Of a DNA stretch of 64,000 nt, positions 34,832 through 43,426 are shown in pieces. How positions within the stretch are numbered: position 1 is the first letter of the stretch; every line of letters starts with the position of its first letter. The notes below the pieces were generated by a model, which was given only the letters and a program-made list of their open reading frames with translations, had not been told where the DNA came from and did no database searches. A program made the position numbers and the translations under genes. This stretch comes from [Scytonema hofmanni] UTEX 2349. Lineage in GTDB: Bacteria > Cyanobacteriota > Cyanobacteriia > Cyanobacteriales > Nostocaceae. The DNA is taken from positions 3,357,747 through 3,421,746 of the forward strand of contig NZ_KK073768.1 of NCBI RefSeq assembly GCF_000582685.1. Direction: 5' to 3'.

Positions 34832-35797
34832 ATGTCCTCAGTTCAACACTTGCAGCACAAACGCGAAGAACTTCAACAACAGTATGATGTACTGAGCCAG
34901 AAAATAAAACGCTTGCGGACTGATTCGGCAATTCAGGCAGGTACTTTAGTAGCTTTTCAGCTAGATAAGGAAATTGAGCATTTTGAAGCACAACGCGATC
35001 GCCTTGTCAAACAAATTAATAATCTAGAAAGTGAGCGAATACACATTGAACTGTTTCGCCTAAATTATATCAAGCAGGTGCGCTTATTCCGAGAATTTAT
35101 TGAACAAAACCGTATCGGAGCTTTTTTGGTTCATGGTTCCCCAGAACACGGGCAAATATTTCTCTTAAAACGCTTATTACAGTCAATACCTGATGGTTCG
35201 GTAACTCCACCATTTCAATTTCACCTCTCCCGTAGAGCATTTAGAAAAGACATCAAAACATTATGGCGTGAACTTGGGCGTCAGATGCAAGTAGAAGACT
35301 ATTCATTAGCCGAAATTGCCAGAAATGTGATATGTCAATTGAAAAATCAGCACGTAATTCTGGTTTTTCACGATATGGATTGCATTGAGGAAGACTATTT
35401 GGACGAATTGATCCGCGAATTTTGGCTTCCCCTGGTAAACTCAACTCAAGAAGCGATTTATTCAAGCAACGAGTTTTTTTTATTGATGTTTTTAGTTGAC
35501 CAGGATGGATGTGTTAACACCTGGAATATCGCGTTTGCAGATGAATTTGAAACACTTTGGCAACCTTGTACCCCTATAAGGTTGCCGATTATTGACAGTC
35601 TTTCTGACCAAGTGTTAGTTAACTGGATGGAAAATGCAATTGATGCACTACCCACAAAAGTGACTAAAAAAATTGAATACACAGTTAAGGTAATTTTAGA
35701 GAACAGTGAAGGCATTCCGGAACGCGTGTTTGCCGAAATTTTTGGGTTGTGTGGTTATAGTTGGGAGCAAGGAGAGGACAGGTGGTTAAAGCTGTAG
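34832..35797 (+). CDS. Inactive STAND-like (iSTAND) protein with N-terminal coiled coil
   Basis: A 321-residue protein. Residues 6-66 (REELQQQYDVLSQKIKRLRT, AIQAGTLVAFQLDKEIEHFE) mirror the CHAT protein's C-terminal coiled coil. From about residue 85 a STAND-like fold begins (YIKQVRLFREFIEQNRIGAF), but the P-loop position reads VHGSPEHGQIFLLKR, lacking the GK[S/T] triad. The Walker B-like strand HVILVFHDMDCIEED (173-187) is kept. It fits the inactive STAND domains described in predicted vWA-MoxR conflict systems. It probably acts as an adaptor. It overlaps the MoxR gene by 16 bases. Confidence 0.8.
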   Translation: MSSVQHLQHKREELQQQYDVLSQKIKRLRTDSAIQAGTLVAFQLDKEIEHFEAQRDRLVKQINNLESERIHIELFRLNYIKQVRLFREFIEQNRIGAFLVHGSPEHGQIFLLKRLLQSIPDGSVTPPFQFHLSRRAFRKDIKTLWRELGRQMQVEDYSLAEIARNVICQLKNQHVILVFHDMDCIEEDYLDELIREFWLPLVNSTQEAIYSSNEFFLLMFLVDQDGCVNTWNIAFADEFETLWQPCTPIRLPIIDSLSDQVLVNWMENAIDALPTKVTKKIEYTVKVILENSEGIPERVFAEIFGLCGYSWEQGEDRWLKL

Positions 35798-36735
35798 ATG
35801 AGCGGCTGAAATACACTGGTGACAAGGATAAACAGCCGAAACCAAAAGAGAAAGATGAGCTAACGGGGCAACTTTTGTATCCATATTTGCCCGGTGAGAA
35901 ATTGGTAGAAGCAGTGAATTTAGCGATCGCTCTCGAACGTCCTTTATTATTAAAAGGTGAACCCGGTTGTGGCAAAACAAAATTAGCGCGTGCTGTCGCT
36001 TACGAATTGGGTTTACCTTATGAAGCTTGGTACGTCAAATCTACCAGTCGAGCGCGGGATGGGCTGTATACTTACGATGCAGTTGGCAGATTGCGAGATG
36101 CACAACTTGCTGCTTCTGGGATAGATAAAGATGCCGCAGAACAAGCGAAAAATCCTGATGCTTATGTTGAGTGGGGACCCCTTGGACGTGCTTTTAGAAA
36201 CGAACGCCGCACAGTTGTACTGATTGATGAAATAGATAAAGCTGATATCGACTTTCCCAACGATTTACTTTTAGAGCTTGATGAAAAACGCTTTGAGGTA
36301 ATAGAGGTAAAACAAACCAGCCCCATCAAGAAAATTTACGCGAAAGTGACACCGATAGTTTTTATTACTAGTAACGACGAGAAAGACTTGCCCGATGCCT
36401 TTTTGCGTCGCTGTTTGTTTCACTATGTAAAATTTCCGCAACGGGAGGATTTGATCAAGATAATTAAAGCTCGCTTTCCTTTTTCCGATCCCCGTTTAGC
36501 ATTACTGGATGCAATTATCGATCGCTTTATTAATCTTCGCAACCAGATGCAACAAGATAAAGGAGACGCAGGCAAAAAGGTTAGCACTAGCGAATTGATG
36601 GACTGGATGGACATGCTACTTAAGCACAATTCCGACGACGAAATTCTCAGCAAATTGAAAACAGAACTTTTGTATCCAGGGGTATTGCTGAAAAGTTGGG
36701 ATGATTATCGACGTTATGCTGAAGAGCGATCGTAA
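35782..36735 (+). CDS. MoxR-family AAA+ ATPase
   Basis: I chose GTG 35782 because AAGGAG lies 7 bases upstream; an in-frame TTG at 35761 has no comparable site. About 317 residues. Walker A is GEPGCGKTKLARAV (about 59), Walker B RRTVVLIDEIDKADIDFPN, and the sensor/arginine-finger stretch IVFITSNDEKDLPDAFLRRC. MoxR ATPases work as chaperone-like remodellers with vWA partner proteins; the vWA gene is the next one. The stop is immediately followed by a GTAAAGACGTTCC palindrome. Close packing with the iSTAND gene supports co-function. Confidence 0.93.
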   Translation: MVKAVDERLKYTGDKDKQPKPKEKDELTGQLLYPYLPGEKLVEAVNLAIALERPLLLKGEPGCGKTKLARAVAYELGLPYEAWYVKSTSRARDGLYTYDAVGRLRDAQLAASGIDKDAAEQAKNPDAYVEWGPLGRAFRNERRTVVLIDEIDKADIDFPNDLLLELDEKRFEVIEVKQTSPIKKIYAKVTPIVFITSNDEKDLPDAFLRRCLFHYVKFPQREDLIKIIKARFPFSDPRLALLDAIIDRFINLRNQMQQDKGDAGKKVSTSELMDWMDMLLKHNSDDEILSKLKTELLYPGVLLKSWDDYRRYAEERS

Positions 36736-36736
36736 T

Positions 36737-36853
36737 GTAAAGACGTTCCGGCGGAACGTCTCTACGAGGGTTGCGATATTTTTATTAATGTTAATTATAT
36801 TATTTTTAGTCCGCGCAGGCGGACTTCGTTTGTATAGCCGCGACTTCAGTCGT
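36737..36853. repeat. Extended palindrome plus a second dispersed repeat inside the cassette
   Basis: The palindrome (36737-36765) starts 2 bases after the moxR stop and has the flank GATATTTTTATTAATGTTAA. A second repeat type follows at 36809-36853 (GTCCGCGCAGGCGGAC hairpin, then CGACTTCAGTCG). The repeats fill nearly the whole moxR-vWA gap. Confidence 0.85.
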
Positions 36854-36864
36854 CGGGAACATCT

Positions 36865-38010
36865 ATGGAAGCAGCCCAAGTACAATTCGCTACCACTAAC
36901 TCAGAAGAATTACCGCTACTTGACCTCTTCACGCGGCTGCGAGAGGCAGGCTTACCACTGGGCATTGATGAGTATCGCCTGATTCTGGAAGCTTTACAGA
37001 AAGGCTTTGGCATAACTAACCAAGAGGCATTAGCGCAACTGTGCCGTACTTTGTGGGTGAAATCGAAGGATGAAGAACATTTATTTAATTATCACTTTCA
37101 ACAAGTAATGAGCGCTTCATCCACCAACAGCGCTTTTACTCCCACCTCACCGGAAAAACCGGACAGTTCTGACACAAAAACTACTAAGTCCAGTTCTCAA
37201 CCCGAACCCGAACAAACCGAAAATACACCTGTTTCCGTACCCGTTTCATCAGAATTAATCGAAGTAGAAGACGAAATGCAAATAGCAGAAGCAGTACAAA
37301 TTACTACTAATAGCTTTGACGAAATTGCTGAAAATCGCTTTACCCAAACCGATGAATATTTCCCCGTCACACGACGCCAGATGAAGCAAAGTTGGCGACA
37401 TTTGCGGCGTTTCGTGCGGCAAGGTTTGCCCACAGAATTTGATGTAGAAGCAACAATTGAGCGGATTGGACAACAGGGAATTTTGCTAGAGCCTGTAATG
37501 GTTCCCAGTCGAGTAAATCGCACAGAATTACAGTTATTGATTGACCAAAAAGGCTCAATGGTGCCATTTCACGCGCTTTCCCAGCGATTGGCAGATACGG
37601 CAGTGCGGGGAGGACGCTTAGGAAAAGCTGGTATTTATTACTTTCACAACTGCCCAACCAAGTATATTTACAGAGATACTGCTCGCCAGAAAGCTGAACC
37701 TGTATCAGATTTTCTGGCTAAACTGCGTCCAGAGTGTTCCGCTGTGTTGATTTTTAGTGATGCGGGGGCAGCGCGGGGTGGTTATAGTTTAGAAAGGTTA
37801 GAGTTGACAGAAAAGTTTTTATACCAAATAAAACAACGAGTTCGTTATATAGCATGGGTCAATCCGATGGCGACAGAGCGATGGTTTGGGACAACAGCGG
37901 GTGAAATTGCCCGTTTAGTACCGATGTTTGAATTGAGTCGTCAGGGGTTGGATAGTGCGATCGCTGTTTTGCGAGGACGATCAACTTCCGTTGCAGGACA
38001 GATAAAATAA
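36865..38010 (+). CDS. vWA-domain protein (MoxR partner) with altered MIDAS
   Basis: A 381-residue protein. A helical N-terminal domain (residues 15-80, LLDLFTRLREAGLPLGIDEY) is followed by a low-complexity Ser/Pro/Glu linker (85-140) and a vWA-like C-terminal domain from about residue 220. The metal-site motif reads LLIDQKGSMVPF, so the first Ser of DxSxS is Lys (Asp227, Lys229, Ser231). The later VLIFSDAGAARGG is the usual third metal loop. The altered site suggests changed or absent metal binding. It is the expected partner of the MoxR ATPase upstream. Confidence 0.85.
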   Translation: MEAAQVQFATTNSEELPLLDLFTRLREAGLPLGIDEYRLILEALQKGFGITNQEALAQLCRTLWVKSKDEEHLFNYHFQQVMSASSTNSAFTPTSPEKPDSSDTKTTKSSSQPEPEQTENTPVSVPVSSELIEVEDEMQIAEAVQITTNSFDEIAENRFTQTDEYFPVTRRQMKQSWRHLRRFVRQGLPTEFDVEATIERIGQQGILLEPVMVPSRVNRTELQLLIDQKGSMVPFHALSQRLADTAVRGGRLGKAGIYYFHNCPTKYIYRDTARQKAEPVSDFLAKLRPECSAVLIFSDAGAARGGYSLERLELTEKFLYQIKQRVRYIAWVNPMATERWFGTTAGEIARLVPMFELSRQGLDSAIAVLRGRSTSVAGQIK

Positions 38011-38042
38011 GTGAACTGGAATCAAAATTATCGCTGTATAAA

Positions 38043-40088
38043 ATGAAGCCAGAAGTCGTCACTCGTAGAATAGAAGCTTTTCACCAACGCTTTGGTGAAG
38101 CGCATCTGGATTTCGCTTATCATGCTGCTTTTCCCTTAGCGCTGACACCTGATTTGCTTTATCGTTTGTGGGCGAATTTTCAACGCGATATTCACGGTGA
38201 AGCGCTGAAAATTCCCTGGCTTGCCGTGGCAGATTTATTACTTTCCAGCCTTTGTGATGAAGTGGGATATGAACTCTATGAAATGGAAATAGAGGTGCGA
38301 AATGCACTGTTGAGGGAATTGAAAGTTAATCCCCGCTTTGGTGAAAAGCGAATTCATGAATTATCTGATTTTTTGCTTGTCTATGTAAAACAACAGCTTG
38401 AAAGTCACGATCCGGATATGCGTGATTTTGCTCAAGTTCAGAGGTGGACGGCGTTAGCTTATACAAAACCTGGTGAAGCAGCGCGAGAAATTGCATCTAC
38501 TCTTGCCAAGTTGAAATTAGAGGAAAAAGCAGAGTGGGTTCGCATGGCATCTATAGTGGAAACCTTTGCAGAACCGTTAGCAGGATTTCAGCCGCTACTA
38601 ATTTATTCTCGTGCGATGGCAAGTTTTGTTCGTGGGAAGAAGGAAAGCGCAGAAGCCGAAATCAGCAAATTATTTACACAAGACAAAATACAAACTGCTG
38701 GTGTAAGTTTAACTATTCCTAAACAGATAGCTTCCCAAAAGTTAAATAAACCCTCACTAGATTTAGAAAGATTTTATCAAGCATCCAATCCGAGCAGACC
38801 CTTAATGATGGGAAATCCCGCTGATCGCCGATATTATATTGATTTTGCCTCGGTGCGGGGTGGTAAAATCATCGAAGCTTTACAGCGTATCATTACGCGG
38901 ATATCACCGGATGTCCCAACCTGTCAGCTATTTACAGGTTATATCGGTTGTGGAAAGTCAACCGAGTTGTTGCGACTTCAAACGGAGTTGGAAGAGCAAA
39001 AATTTCATGTAGTTTATTTTGAGTCTACTCATGTCCTAGAAATGGCTGATGTAGATGTAACTGATATTTTACTAGCGATCGCAGGTCAAGTAAGTGAAAG
39101 CTTGGAAGCGCTAAAAATCCGGATTAAACCTAGCTATTTTACTAAGTTGTTTACGGAAGTTATAGACTTCATGCAAACACCGATTGACCTAGACTATGAA
39201 GCTGAATTATCTGTTGGAATTGGCAAAATTACCGCCAAAACTAAAGAAAGTCCGCAATTAAGACGTCGTTTACGCGATTATCTCGAACCTCGCATAGGAA
39301 ATATTTTACAGTCAATTAATAAAGAATTGCTAGACCGGGCGAACACTGAACTGAAAGCTAGAGGTAAAAAAGGATTAGTCGTAATTGTCGATAACCTTGA
39401 TCGCGTCGCAATTAGACCTTTACCATCTGGGCGATCGCTGCCAGAATATTTATTTATCGACCGTGGTGAGCAATTACGTAAACTTAACTGTCATGTAGTT
39501 TACACTATTCCCTTAACTTTAACTTTTTCTAACGATAGCGCCAAACTACAGCAACGCTTAGGTGGTGGTGTCGCACCTAAGATGTTACCGATGATACCCG
39601 TGCGTTCGCGAACTGGAGAAATTTACACTCCTGGACTAACTTTGATGCGTCAAATGGTGTTAGCGAGAGCTTTCCCTGATATTTACCCAGAAGAAAGATT
39701 AAACTTAATAACAGAGGTGTTTGACAGTCAAGAAACTTTAAATCGGTTGTGTCTGATTAGCGGCGGTCATGTCCGCGACTTGTTAGGATTCTTATATGAT
39801 TGTTTGCGAGAACAAGATCCACCTTTTGATCGCGATTGTGTCGAACTTGTGATTAAAAGACACCGTGAATTCCGTGCTAACCCAATTGATCGGCAAGAGT
39901 GGGAATTAATTTTTCAAGTGGTACAACAGCAGCGGGTTCGAGGTGATATTGAATATCACACATTGTTAAGAAGTTTGTTTGTGTTTGAATACCGCGATCA
40001 TCAGGGAGTTTGGTTTGCGGTCAACCCAATTTTAGCAGAAACGCCAAAATTTCAATCATGGTTGAACGAAAACCGCAAACAAGCATGA
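38043..40088 (+). CDS. Large P-loop (STAND/ORC-like) ATPase with helical N-terminal domain
   Basis: A 681-residue protein. Residues 1-200 form an all-helical domain (RIEAFHQRFGEAHLDFAYHA, IPWLAVADLLLSSLCDEVGY) that I recall from cyanobacterial signalling proteins fused to WD40 or SUMF1 modules. A linker leads to a P-loop domain with CQLFTGYIGCGKSTELLRL (Walker A 299-307) and GLVVIVDNLDRVA (Walker B about 444-453). The C-terminal part (about 540-680) looks like a winged-helix segment. It starts 32 bases after the vWA gene. In the cassette it occupies the position of the variable ATPase/sensor module. Confidence 0.85.
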   Translation: MKPEVVTRRIEAFHQRFGEAHLDFAYHAAFPLALTPDLLYRLWANFQRDIHGEALKIPWLAVADLLLSSLCDEVGYELYEMEIEVRNALLRELKVNPRFGEKRIHELSDFLLVYVKQQLESHDPDMRDFAQVQRWTALAYTKPGEAAREIASTLAKLKLEEKAEWVRMASIVETFAEPLAGFQPLLIYSRAMASFVRGKKESAEAEISKLFTQDKIQTAGVSLTIPKQIASQKLNKPSLDLERFYQASNPSRPLMMGNPADRRYYIDFASVRGGKIIEALQRIITRISPDVPTCQLFTGYIGCGKSTELLRLQTELEEQKFHVVYFESTHVLEMADVDVTDILLAIAGQVSESLEALKIRIKPSYFTKLFTEVIDFMQTPIDLDYEAELSVGIGKITAKTKESPQLRRRLRDYLEPRIGNILQSINKELLDRANTELKARGKKGLVVIVDNLDRVAIRPLPSGRSLPEYLFIDRGEQLRKLNCHVVYTIPLTLTFSNDSAKLQQRLGGGVAPKMLPMIPVRSRTGEIYTPGLTLMRQMVLARAFPDIYPEERLNLITEVFDSQETLNRLCLISGGHVRDLLGFLYDCLREQDPPFDRDCVELVIKRHREFRANPIDRQEWELIFQVVQQQRVRGDIEYHTLLRSLFVFEYRDHQGVWFAVNPILAETPKFQSWLNENRKQA

Positions 40089-40216
40089 TAACAGATAACA
40101 AGCGTTGTTTTAAAAGGGCGATCGCTCTCCACAAAAAATCAAGCAAGGCTTAAGACTTATGCAGCACTTATTAACTTAGGGCAAAATAGAGAGAAGCAAA
40201 AGAGCCAGAGTTAGCT

Positions 40217-40591
40217 ATGACTACCCAGGTCACGATTACTTTGTCAGATGAGGTTTACCGACGATCAGAACGCTTCGCACGGCTAGCTAACCGTGATTTA
40301 GCTAGTGTTCTAGCTGATACCATTAAACTTTCTCTACCACCAATTAGCTCACATATTGAAACCCTAGAACCCATATCAGAACTATCTGATGAGCAAGTTA
40401 TGGCTCTTACAGAACTGCAAATGGAGCCAGACCAAGATAAGCGTCTGAGTAATTTGCTAGATAGGCAACAGTCAGGGATTCTGACTGAGGACGAGCAGCA
40501 AGAATTGCAAGACCTAATGCAAGTCTATCAAGAAAAATTATTGCGGAAAGCGACTGCATTCAGCGAAGCAGTAAGACGTGGATTAATGTAG
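40217..40591 (+). CDS. Small antitoxin-like/RHH-like hypothetical protein
   Basis: A 124-residue protein whose first 50 residues (TQVTITLSDEVYRRSERFAR) have the ribbon-helix-helix-like pattern of CopG-type DNA-binding proteins. A helical acidic C-terminus follows (LTEDEQQELQDLMQVYQEKL). Similar proteins are common in cyanobacteria, often beside a toxin or nuclease gene. None is adjacent here: the downstream neighbour is a convergent reductase gene. It may mark the right edge of the conflict cassette. Confidence 0.7.
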   Translation: MTTQVTITLSDEVYRRSERFARLANRDLASVLADTIKLSLPPISSHIETLEPISELSDEQVMALTELQMEPDQDKRLSNLLDRQQSGILTEDEQQELQDLMQVYQEKLLRKATAFSEAVRRGLM

Positions 40592-40652
40592 TGAGTACCA
40601 AGAATATAAAGCGATCGCCAGTCATGCTTGATTTAGAAGTTAAGAGCCTTTT

Positions 40653-40706
40653 GTAGAGACGCGATTCATCGCGTCTTTTGTACAGAAGCGATTAATCGCG
40701 TCTCTC
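40653..40706. repeat. Two GAGACGCGATTAATCGCGTC-type palindromes
   Basis: GTAGAGACGCGATTCATCGC then GTC, followed by AAGCGATTAATCGCGTCTCT. Core CGATnnATCG, a second core type of the same family (also at 6633 and 62067). Lies between convergent genes. Confidence 0.8.
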
Positions 40707-40708
40707 AA

Positions 40709-41836
40709 TTACCCCCCAAAACCAGGAATGGGAACCAAACGCTTCAGCGCACGATTAACAACATCGCCATAACGCAATTCCCCACAGAGGATTCTACCCA
40801 TAATTTGGCTACCAGAAGGACGCTTGACACCCACCTTGTAACCAACACCCGGAAAGCGGTAAAATGCGCCAGCTAACTTTTGCGCCCAAGCCATATCAGC
40901 ACCCCATTGTTCAGCGATCGCTTCTGAATAATTTTCTAAAGCGATCGCATCACCAGAAAGCGCTTGATGAATCGCTCCAGCTGCCAACAAACCGCTAAAA
41001 ATAGAGGGACGAATACCTTCTGCTGTCATCGGATCAACTACACAAGCAGCTTCTCCTGCCAAAACTGCATTTTGAGTATGCAGCTTTTGATTGCCATCCC
41101 ATAAACTAATAGGATGACCGTATTGCTTGCTAGCTTTAACATCTAGACCAAAACTTTGTCCGTACTCATCCAAAATTTTCTTAAAATTTTGAGCTTCTCC
41201 ACCGATAAAAGTACCGACACCAATTGAATAACCATCAGCTTTCGGGAAGTTCCAGATATAGCCATTTTTAACCATACCAAACTCGAAGTGAATTGTAGAT
41301 TTATTCTCCACAACTGCCGGAACTTCTACCTCTAAAGCCCCTGCTAAACGGCGTTTGCGTTCTTTGAAGCCCAGCCATTTTGCCATCGGTCCCTTGGCAC
41401 CATCAGCGGCGATTAAATAGCGACCAGTAACCGAACCATTAGCTGTGTTAACTTGCCAACGATCGCTTTTAAATTCAATTCCAGTTACTTCCGTAGAATC
41501 TTTTAATTCAGCACCTTGAAGAAGCGCTTGCTGAATTAGGAAATGGTCAAAAATATCACGTCGCACCATCCAGACTGGCTCGATAGTCTCTATTTTGGCT
41601 TCTACAGGATCGCCCATTTTCCAAGTAAAGCGCAACTCGTCAACTTTCAGGGAAATTGCTGGACTAAAATCAAAATCAAACCATTGGGCGATCGCAGGCG
41701 ATACCCCTCCGCCACAGGGTTTATATCTAGGCAAAGATTCTTTTTCTAAAACTAATACTGAACGTCCCTGCTTGGCTAAATGGTAAGCGGCTGTTCCACC
41801 AGCAGGTCCCGCACCGACGATGATGCAATCATACAT
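40709..41836 (-). CDS. Geranylgeranyl-reductase-family FAD-dependent oxidoreductase
   Basis: I chose ATG 41836 because it places MYDCIIVGAGPAGGTAAYHL, the FAD-binding start, at the N-terminus; the open frame extends 63 bases further up into a MITE-end-like sequence. About 375 residues, of the ChlP-like group: KPCGGGVSPAIA, VRRDIFDHFLIQQAL, AADGAKGPMAKWLG and AGEAACVVDPMTAEGIRPSI. Members reduce isoprenoid double bonds for lipids, carotenoids or chlorophyll side chains. I would not call it chlP itself. It is convergent with the antitoxin-like gene. Confidence 0.88.
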   Translation of the reverse strand: MYDCIIVGAGPAGGTAAYHLAKQGRSVLVLEKESLPRYKPCGGGVSPAIAQWFDFDFSPAISLKVDELRFTWKMGDPVEAKIETIEPVWMVRRDIFDHFLIQQALLQGAELKDSTEVTGIEFKSDRWQVNTANGSVTGRYLIAADGAKGPMAKWLGFKERKRRLAGALEVEVPAVVENKSTIHFEFGMVKNGYIWNFPKADGYSIGVGTFIGGEAQNFKKILDEYGQSFGLDVKASKQYGHPISLWDGNQKLHTQNAVLAGEAACVVDPMTAEGIRPSIFSGLLAAGAIHQALSGDAIALENYSEAIAEQWGADMAWAQKLAGAFYRFPGVGYKVGVKRPSGSQIMGRILCGELRYGDVVNRALKRLVPIPGFGG

Positions 41837-42092
41837 ATCGCTGAATTTTTGCTCCTGAAGAACGTTGATTTTTGCGTAAGTCCTAATAACTTTAAACAAT
41901 TTAAATATGTTTTTTATGTCATCTCAATTATTTAATGAGTGTAACCGCTACTAAATTACAACTCATTACTTCCACTGATGACAAATTTTTAGCCCATACA
42001 CTACGATATTTTATAAAGTTTTAATAAACATCTAAGAAAGTATGAAGGTTGAAAAATTCATAAATTAACCTTCAGCCTTCATACTTCACACT

Positions 42093-42641
42093 TTAGACAG
42101 TGGTGATGTCTTTTTCTTTTTCTGCCAACAAGTCGCCGATTTTCGCGGTATACTTGTCGGTTATTTTTTGCAATTGGTCTTGCTGGTCTTTGGCTTCATC
42201 CTCAGAGATTTCTGAGGCTTTCTCCTGCTTGCGAATTGTGTCTAGGGCATCGCGGCGGATGTTGCGAATGGCAACGCGTCCTTCTTCAGCATATTTGGCG
42301 GCGAGTTTGACAAATTCTTTACGCCGATCGCTTGTCAAGGGCGGAATATTCAGCCGAATCACAGAACCGTCGTTGTTGGGGGTTAGACCAACATCCGACA
42401 TGGAAATTGCCTTTTCGATCAAATTCATGGTATTGCGATCGTAGGGCTGAATCGTAATACTTGTCGAATCTGGCGTGCTAATATTTGCCAGTGATTTCAT
42501 CGATGTGGGGGAACCGTAGTAGTCCACCATCACCTTATCTAATAGACTCGCATTGGCGCGACCAGTGCGAATCGTGTTAAAAGCTCGTTGAGTTGATTCA
42601 ACGGTCTTTTGCATCGTACTCTCAGCTTCATCTAATTTCAC
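42093..42641 (-). CDS. frr: Ribosome recycling factor
   Basis: A 182-residue protein, exactly the family length, if started at GTG 42641 (MKLDEAESTMQKTVESTQRA), with GGGAGG 5 bases upstream; the open frame is longer. It contains the conserved FNTIRTGRANASLLDKVMVD, PYDRNTMNLIEKAI and RLNIPPLTSDRRKEFVK. It splits post-termination ribosomes with EF-G. It overlaps the end of pyrH by 14 bases, the usual pyrH-frr operon. Confidence 0.97.
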   Translation of the reverse strand: MKLDEAESTMQKTVESTQRAFNTIRTGRANASLLDKVMVDYYGSPTSMKSLANISTPDSTSITIQPYDRNTMNLIEKAISMSDVGLTPNNDGSVIRLNIPPLTSDRRKEFVKLAAKYAEEGRVAIRNIRRDALDTIRKQEKASEISEDEAKDQQDQLQKITDKYTAKIGDLLAEKEKDITTV

Positions 42642-43356
42642 AAGAACCTCCCACAAGGGTGCCGATAGATTCTCCCATAATTGCTCGTTGAATATTACCT
42701 CGCACCGATAAGTCAAATACAAGTATGGGAATGTTGTTTTCTTTACACATAGCAATTGCGGTACTATCCATTACCCGCAAATCTTGAGCCAAAACGTGGG
42801 CGTAAGTAAGGCTTTGATAGCGTTTGGCATCAGGATAGATATGGGGGTCAGCATCGTACACACCGTCTACCTTAGTTGCTTTAAAAATGATTTCCGCATC
42901 AATTTCTGCGGCTCTTAATGCGGCAGTCGTGTCGGTAGTAAAGAAAGGATTTCCAGAACCAGCGCCAAAAATTACCACCCGTCCTTTTTCAAGATGACGG
43001 ATGGCACGACGACGAATATACGGTTCGGCTACTTCTTGCATCGCGATCGCAGTTTGTACCCGCGTTTCTATCCCTATTCGTTCCAGCGAGTCTTGCAGTG
43101 TCATGGCATTCATTACCGTGGCAATCATGCCGATGTAGTCAGCGTTTGCCCTGTCCATACCCGCTGATGCCGCTTTGACACCACGAAAAATATTACCACC
43201 GCCCACAACAATGGCGATCTGAACACCTGTGGTTATTACCTCTGCGACCTCTTGTGCTATTTCTTTCACCACTTCTGGATCAATTCCATAGCCCATATTC
43301 CCCATCAAGGCTTCACCACTCAGTTTAAGTAAAACCCGTCGGTAATTCGTTCCCAT
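42628..43356 (-). CDS. pyrH: UMP kinase
   Basis: A 242-residue cytoplasmic enzyme making UDP from UMP and ATP. I started it at ATG 43356 (MGTNYRRVLLKLSGEALMG); an upstream ATG at 43374 is in frame. Motifs include VVGGGNIFRG, GMDRANADYIGMIATVMNA, FGAGSGNPFFTTDTTAALRA and ATKVDGVYDADP, all diagnostic. Overlaps frr downstream. Confidence 0.97.
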   Translation of the reverse strand: MGTNYRRVLLKLSGEALMGNMGYGIDPEVVKEIAQEVAEVITTGVQIAIVVGGGNIFRGVKAASAGMDRANADYIGMIATVMNAMTLQDSLERIGIETRVQTAIAMQEVAEPYIRRRAIRHLEKGRVVIFGAGSGNPFFTTDTTAALRAAEIDAEIIFKATKVDGVYDADPHIYPDAKRYQSLTYAHVLAQDLRVMDSTAIAMCKENNIPILVFDLSVRGNIQRAIMGESIGTLVGGSCEIR

Positions 43357-43426
43357 GAAGTTACGCTTTATCAAAAAGTTGCAATTGCCTCCAATTTAAG
43401 ATAGCAGTGGGGGTGACTTTCTGTCT

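Noticed and set aside
42642..42755. N-terminal extension of ribosome recycling factor
   Set aside because: It is out-of-frame pyrH sequence; the GTG at 42641 gives the standard 182-residue protein with a good ribosome-binding site.
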